Assembly: GCA_014804795.1 (NCBI GenBank)
Contig: JAAUZC010000023.1
Coordinates: 1-64,000, forward strand
Origin: Lachnospiraceae bacterium
GTDB taxonomy: Bacteria > Bacillota > Clostridia > Lachnospirales > Lachnospiraceae
Reading direction: 5' to 3'
Length of the DNA stretch: 64,000 nt
The notes under the pieces are model-generated. The model saw only the letters and a program-made list of their open reading frames with translations, ran no database searches and was not told the DNA's origin. The first letter of the stretch is position 1; every line of letters begins with the position of its first letter. Positions 59,642-64,000 of the stretch are shown in pieces. Position numbers and translations under genes: made by a program.

Positions 59642-60730
59642 TCACTTCATCTCCGTAATCCCCATCACCCGCATCGCCACTTCCAGTGCCGGCTTCGTTA
59701 TCATACCGTTTTCCAGAAGTTTCCTGTCGGCCTCGGTTTCCGCTCCGTTTTCTTTTCGCAATACAGCCATATTTAACGCCTTAAACAGTGAGATCAGCTT
59801 CCGTATATCCTTTTCTTTATCCAAAATACAGCTTCCCAAAGAACTCATCTCAAATTCACAGGTCGAGATGATCTGCATACAAATGCGCAGTTCTCCTGTA
59901 ATATCCGACGCCTCCATCAGAATATCAGGCCTTTTTTCGAAGCATTCAAGAAAATATTCTTTCGCTCCCTGCACATCTCCTCTCGCAAAGAAATCTGCCA
60001 AAGCTCTTTTTACTTCTCCGGTCTCAAATTTTTCTCCTATGATCGCTATCCGGCACTCATAGGGCCGCAGGTGATTCACCTGTATCCAGACCATCTGTAA
60101 AAATTCCGATAAAAATCCGAACACACGCTTTCTGTATTCGTCATATCCCGTCACATCAATGCGGCTTCGCACTTCAAACAGAATATCAAACAGCCATTCG
60201 CAGTATTTGTCATAAAGCGGTTTCGGCATAACGCAGATATTCCCGAAATAGACCTGATTGCTATGTACCAGTCTTTCAAAACAATTATGATATTCCGGAT
60301 ATTTTTCTTTAACAACCTGCTCCGTCACCTGAAGATCATAAAGGTTATGATCCACCCCAAACCCATCATAATAATTACTGTGAAGCGTGAGCTTTTCTGT
60401 TGTGATCAGGTCATATTCCTGCAGAATCCGTTCGCAGTCCCACTCCGTCATAAGCCGCTCTCCCGCCCTGTCCCGCATAACAGGAAAACGTCTGTAATGG
60501 CAGACTCCCACATAATCTGTATCTTTACATTGCTTCCAGATCCAGTACATACCGGTCAGCTCACTGAAATAAGGATTCTGTTCTGAAATATTATCCTCTC
60601 CGTCATCGTCCCGCAGATAAGTTTCGTCTAACGTCCCTCTTAACGCATGCCCAACCTGTAGCGGAACATACATACTGTCCTTAGGCCGTTCAAATAGTTT
60701 ATGGGTCATGACAAAGATTTTTATATTCAT
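59642..60730 (-). CDS. DUF4422 glycosyltransferase-like protein
   Basis: This 362-residue protein starts IKIFVMTHKLFERP and contains LTGMYWIWKQCKDTDYVGVCH and YRRFPVM, the DUF4422 family pattern found in capsule and cell-surface polysaccharide clusters. The usual family length is about 250-260 residues, so the last 100 residues (helical, charged) are an extra tail. No other polysaccharide genes are adjacent. The donor and acceptor are unknown. Confidence 0.85.
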   Translation of the reverse strand: MNIKIFVMTHKLFERPKDSMYVPLQVGHALRGTLDETYLRDDDGEDNISEQNPYFSELTGMYWIWKQCKDTDYVGVCHYRRFPVMRDRAGERLMTEWDCERILQEYDLITTEKLTLHSNYYDGFGVDHNLYDLQVTEQVVKEKYPEYHNCFERLVHSNQVYFGNICVMPKPLYDKYCEWLFDILFEVRSRIDVTGYDEYRKRVFGFLSEFLQMVWIQVNHLRPYECRIAIIGEKFETGEVKRALADFFARGDVQGAKEYFLECFEKRPDILMEASDITGELRICMQIISTCEFEMSSLGSCILDKEKDIRKLISLFKALNMAVLRKENGAETEADRKLLENGMITKPALEVAMRVMGITEMK

Positions 60731-60767
60731 TCCTTTTCTTCCCTTATCTTATAATTAGACAGAAAAA

Positions 60768-60792
60768 CTCCCACACCGCATCGGTACGGGAG
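60768..60792 (-). terminator. Terminator of rubrerythrin gene
   Basis: On the minus strand CTCCCGTACCG and CGGTGTGGGAG form an 11-bp stem with a three-base loop and one mismatch, followed by TTTTTCTG. It lies 19 bases past the rubrerythrin stop. Confidence 0.85.
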
Positions 60793-60810
60793 CTTTTCCA
60801 AATTCTCAGT

Positions 60811-61347
60811 TTAATAATTTTCCGCCTTAATTTCAAAATAAGCCTGCGGATGGGAACATACCGGACAGATTTCCGGCGCTTTCTTGCCGACCACAATATG
60901 CCCGCAGTTTCTGCACTCCCAGACTTTCACTTCACTCTTCTCGAATACCTGCGCGGTCTCTACGTTCTTTAATAAAGCTCTGTAACGCTCTTCATGATGT
61001 TTCTCAATCTCGGCCACCAGACGGAATTTTGCCGCCAATTCCGTAAAGCCCTCTTCCTCCGCAGTTTTTGCAAAACCCGCATACATATCTGTCCATTCAT
61101 AATTTTCGCCCGCTGCGGCCGAGCCGAGATTATAGGCTGTATCTCCGATACCTTCCATCTCCTTAAACCACATTTTTGCATGTTCTTTCTCATTGTCTGC
61201 GGTCTCTAAAAAAATTTCAGCGATCTGCTCATAGCCCTCTTTTTTCGCTACAGACGCGAAATAAGTATACTTGCTTCTCGCCTGTGTTTCACCCGCAAAA
61301 GCTGCCTCCAGATTTTTTCCTGTCTGTGTTCCTTCATACTTACTCAT
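60811..61347 (-). CDS. Rubrerythrin
   Basis: This 178-residue diiron peroxidase of anaerobes removes hydrogen peroxide. The ferritin-like part has the Glu ligands in [30 protein letters not shown] and [14 protein letters not shown]. The C-terminal rubredoxin-like part has CRNCGH and [26 protein letters not shown] precedes the start. It appears monocistronic with its own terminator. Confidence 0.96.
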   Translation of the reverse strand: MSKYEGTQTGKNLEAAFAGETQARSKYTYFASVAKKEGYEQIAEIFLETADNEKEHAKMWFKEMEGIGDTAYNLGSAAAGENYEWTDMYAGFAKTAEEEGFTELAAKFRLVAEIEKHHEERYRALLKNVETAQVFEKSEVKVWECRNCGHIVVGKKAPEICPVCSHPQAYFEIKAENY

Positions 61348-61429
61348 ACTTCCTTCCCTCCTGATCCCGTTTTATTTTTTTAATATACTCATTTTGTAAG
61401 AAATAATTCTAAACAAATAGAGTTGTCCC

Positions 61430-61939
61430 TTATTTCCCAATCACACAGCACATTTCATGCCACTGTTCGTTTCCCCATGTGGAGTTTGCAATGCCATGAT
61501 CGATAAATCCCATTTTTTTATACATCTCTACTTTTTCCTCAAGGCAGGTAAGAATCAACGACTGTCTGCCGCACTTTTTTTCTCTCCCGATATAACGGTT
61601 TACAATTTCCTTTGCCAGTCCCTGCCCCCGATACTGCGGCAGTACATCGAGCCCCAGCAGCATGATATTCTTTCCTGCCGCTTTATGAAGGCTTATATCC
61701 GTAAAGAAGTCATCCCGAAAAGAAGTCTCATCCGTCGCAACGCCGTTGAGAAAACCTGCAATCTCTCCGGTACTTTTATCAACCGCCACCAAAAAAAGTT
61801 CCGGCGCTGCAGCAATCCGCTCTGTCATCGCTTTCGCGGAACATGCCTCGTGAGGCGGAAAACAGATCTGTTCTATGGCGACGGCCTGCTTAATCTCATC
61901 CGGCTTTATGCTTCTGAATTCAAATTTTTCCATATCCAT
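61430..61939 (-). CDS. GNAT family N-acetyltransferase
   Basis: This 169-residue acetyltransferase has the acetyl-CoA loop LDVLPQYRGQGLAKEIVNRY and the late KCGRQSLILTCLEEKVEMYK and KMGFIDHG, as in AANAT-like and RimI-like members. GGGGAG precedes the start. The substrate is unknown. Confidence 0.9.
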   Translation of the reverse strand: MDMEKFEFRSIKPDEIKQAVAIEQICFPPHEACSAKAMTERIAAAPELFLVAVDKSTGEIAGFLNGVATDETSFRDDFFTDISLHKAAGKNIMLLGLDVLPQYRGQGLAKEIVNRYIGREKKCGRQSLILTCLEEKVEMYKKMGFIDHGIANSTWGNEQWHEMCCVIGK

Positions 61940-62076
61940 CTTAAAAATCTCCCCGAAAAATCAAACCCGCCATTCATTCCCGACCGATTCCAGTATACAC
62001 GATATCCCCAGTGAGAACAAGTGTTGCTTTTTATGAGGCTACCGGTTACTGTTTAAACATACCAGAAAGTCCGCCC

Positions 62077-62193
62077 GTATGGAACTTAAATTCTTAAGGG
62101 GTCCCTTAAAAAACGCCGGCACTTAGCGAGGTATTTTCGAGCTTAGTGTCCGTTGCGTTTTTTACGTAGCGACAGAAAATTTAAGTCCCATAC
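62077..62193. repeat. Long imperfect inverted repeat, MITE- or structured-RNA-like
   Basis: The outer arms GTATGGAACTTAAATT (62077-62092) and AATTTAAGTCCCATAC (62178-62193) match at 15 of 16 positions. Further in, AAAAAACGCCGGCACTTAGC pairs with GCTTAGTGTCCGTTGCGTTTTTT with two small bulges. A smaller hairpin TTAAGGGG/CCCTTAA lies beside the left arm. The whole stretch of about 117 bases can fold into one long stem. It lies in the 360-base region between the GNAT gene and the broken GNAT gene, which holds no other gene. Confidence 0.7.
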
Positions 62194-62295
62194 AGACTAC
62201 TGATCCGGCTGACAAAAATTTATTTTGCCGAATTGCCCTTACCGCGGATTAGAGATATAATATTAGCGATACTCCGCCAAGAAAGGACTTATGAC

Positions 62296-62599
62296 ATGTC
62301 GAACGAAATTTCAGATATAATCATCCGTCTCGCCCGGGTAGAGGATACTCCCGCTCTTTTGGATATTTATGCCCCTTATATGGAAAAAACAGCAATCTCT
62401 TTTGAGTATGATGTTCCTTCTATAGAGGAATTTAGGATACGAATAGAAACTGTTCTGCAAAAATACCCTTATCTTGTCGCGGAAAAAGATGGGAGTCGGG
62501 AAAAGACTGTATCATGCCCTGGAAGAAATACTGGAAGAGCATCCGGAAACCCCCGGACCGATGATCTGGTTTCCGGAGCTCGGAGAAAAATGTCAATAA
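62296..62599 (+). pseudogene. Broken GNAT acetyltransferase (Pat type)
   Basis: The frame from ATG 62296 reads MSNEISDIIIRLARVEDTP, then SFEYDVPSIEEF and YPYLVAEKDG, the N-terminal third of phosphinothricin-type acetyltransferases. After this the frame is lost. In the next frame KKMGVGKRLYHALEEILEEH is the acetyl-CoA loop and helix of the same family, running to a stop at 62597-62599. The middle (the AYDW region of the family) is deleted and the C-terminus is cut. Confidence 0.8.
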
Positions 62600-62692
62600 C
62601 TTCGGGAAGGTAATTTTTTCGATAAAATACTTGCAGACAACAGAGCTACCACAAAACATGACAGCTCTGCCGTCTCTTAATTTAAATAATTT

Positions 62693-64000
62693 TTATTTCT
62701 TTTCCTTTAGAAAAGGCAATTGAATATAAGACGCCTTGTCGCCTCCGCAGTGGATGATATGTTCCCCCATATTATTGGCTGTTCCCAAGTGGATTCCCTT
62801 TTCAAGATTTTCCCTATATTCATTTCCAATACGAAGTACTAAGGTCTCACCCGCTTCCCATTTGAGTCCAATCGGTCTGATGCCGATTTCAACCTCTGCG
62901 ATTTCTCCATCATTTAAATAATCAGGTTCCCGAAAACTATGAACCGGAATCAAATCGCTCGATAACTCCAGATTCAGTTCTCTCAGAGATACTCTGAGCT
63001 TTCCCTCAAATCCTGCAAGCGGCTCCTGATAGCGATTATGAGGCGTGCAGTCCCATGCTGTCAGCTCTCCCTCTTTGTTTTCCTTGCTGATTTCCACAAA
63101 CAGATCCATGTCATGACAGTTTTTTGTTTCCACAAAAAATTTTACTTTGGGATAACCTATAATACAGGTCTCCTTCTCAAAAGTAATTCTGAATTCCACA
63201 CCCGCTTCAGGATCCTTTCCGTCATAGGAAACCTCTCCATTCTCTCCGGGTTCCGGCAACAGCTTTCCGTTCGAACCGCTTAAGTAAATCTTCGTATACT
63301 GAACATTCTCCGGCGGGAAGACTTCGGACACCAGGTTCGTTTCATCCACTCCGCCAGGATTCAGAACCGCATATCTTACTTTCGGTGTTTTTTCCCAGTC
63401 GTTCTCTATTCCTTTCAGATATCTGTCAAAAAAGCTTAACAATTCCTTCTGATTTTCCGATTTGTAAAAATCCACCCATTCATGAGAATTGTGTACTCTC
63501 AGCCATTTTTTCTTAGATGAAATTTCCCGGTAAGCCCGAAATGTTCCGTGTGTATGAATCGGATTAGTATAGCTCGCCACAATATAGGCCGGTATCGTGA
63601 TATCCTTTAAAACCGCTCTCTTATCCTCCCAGTAATCGTTCATCAGAGGATATTTCTCAGCCATAGAGGGCATGTCATCCACATAGTTGTTTCCATGCAT
63701 CACACTGACTGCCTGTCGCGGAAAAGCAACATTTGCTATTCCTCCCTGAAGTATGGTCTCTCTGTAGGCATCTGTCTGCCCCTCCCAGGGTGCGATTGCT
63801 TTCAGATGGGGTGGTTTCTGATCTGCCGCGAACCACTGCGCGATCGTCAGATAGGAATTTCCGGCCATACCCACATTTCCGTCGCACCAATCCTGCGCGG
63901 CAAGCCACTCCACATAATCGTAGATATCTTTTCCTTCCGGCTCGCCCCAATGGAAAATGTTCCCCTCGGACATATAGGCGCCGCGGGCATCCGGATGTGC
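62693..64000 (-). CDS. CocE/NonD family hydrolase, 5' end cut by window
   Basis: This is a partial gene. The frame stays open to the last base (AHPDARGAYMSEGNIFHWGE), so an ATG at 63973 is internal and the true start lies past the window. The visible 435 residues cover most of a Xaa-Pro dipeptidyl-peptidase-like acyl hydrolase. The nucleophile is in GMAGNSYLTIAQW, the catalytic Asp and His probably in the stretch ASYTNPIHTHGTF and VHNSHEWVDF. A C-terminal jelly-roll domain follows (YPKVKFFVETKNCHDMDLFV, and late GNEYRENLEKG). The substrate is unknown. Confidence 0.88.
   Translation of the reverse strand, partial: AHPDARGAYMSEGNIFHWGEPEGKDIYDYVEWLAAQDWCDGNVGMAGNSYLTIAQWFAADQKPPHLKAIAPWEGQTDAYRETILQGGIANVAFPRQAVSVMHGNNYVDDMPSMAEKYPLMNDYWEDKRAVLKDITIPAYIVASYTNPIHTHGTFRAYREISSKKKWLRVHNSHEWVDFYKSENQKELLSFFDRYLKGIENDWEKTPKVRYAVLNPGGVDETNLVSEVFPPENVQYTKIYLSGSNGKLLPEPGENGEVSYDGKDPEAGVEFRITFEKETCIIGYPKVKFFVETKNCHDMDLFVEISKENKEGELTAWDCTPHNRYQEPLAGFEGKLRVSLRELNLELSSDLIPVHSFREPDYLNDGEIAEVEIGIRPIGLKWEAGETLVLRIGNEYRENLEKGIHLGTANNMGEHIIHCGGDKASYIQLPFLKEKK

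Overview
The window looks like chromosomal DNA of an anaerobic, motile, Gram-positive member of the Clostridia, most likely Lachnospiraceae. The reasons are the AT-leaning composition, strong AGGAGG-type ribosome binding sites, a BofA/YaaL pair (spore-former genes), a flagellin with FliS and a DUF6240-type protein, a Firmicutes-type Tad pilus locus, a rubrerythrin and a two-subunit [4Fe-4S] fumarase. I cannot name a species. Most genes lie on the minus strand.

Layout. 0.1-1.8 kb: tRNA-Ser and a GH5 cellulase lipoprotein. 1.8-8.4 kb: an HscC-like Hsp70 with a dedicated membrane J-protein, a two-subunit fumarate hydratase, a HIT protein, a flavodoxin/SCP2 protein and a rhomboid protease. 8.4-18.8 kb: a complete minus-strand Tad (Flp) pilus locus with two prepilin peptidases, TadZ, TadA, TadB, TadC, a short Flp pilin, a DUF5702 protein, two TadE-like pseudopilins and an FHA protein. 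18.9-25 kb: BofA and YaaL divergently arranged, then FliS, flagellin and a 1-kDa-residue-scale DUF6240/FliK-like protein (about 990 residues). 25-31.3 kb: GlgB, a TPR/degenerate ATPase protein, RsmA and a TatD nuclease.

31.4-40.2 kb is the odd part: after tRNA-Lys the strand flips to plus. It holds a small membrane protein, an AraC-type regulator and a tight three-gene operon. The operon encodes a 1222-residue protein with a central hydrophobic block and a C-terminal propeller-like region, a GGN-repeat glycine-rich protein, and a pentapeptide-repeat protein. None has a signal peptide. This operon is my best candidate for an undescribed system.

40.2-44.2 kb: IlvE, a zinc ribbon protein, an RlmI-like methyltransferase and AlkD. 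44.2-46 kb, beside tRNA-Pro, is a gene graveyard: a frameshifted HD-domain gene, an antitoxin remnant and a D-lyxose isomerase with an internal deletion, interleaved with an intact NUDIX gene and a 54-residue ORF. 46.2-54.5 kb: an esterase-oppABCDF-membrane protein operon divergent from a LysR regulator. 54.5-64 kb: an MFS transporter/hydrolase pair, an orphan MetQ lipoprotein with LysR and a palindromic site between them, a phage-like small protein, a DUF4422 glycosyltransferase, rubrerythrin, a GNAT enzyme, a long imperfect inverted repeat, a broken GNAT gene, and a CocE-type hydrolase cut by the window end.
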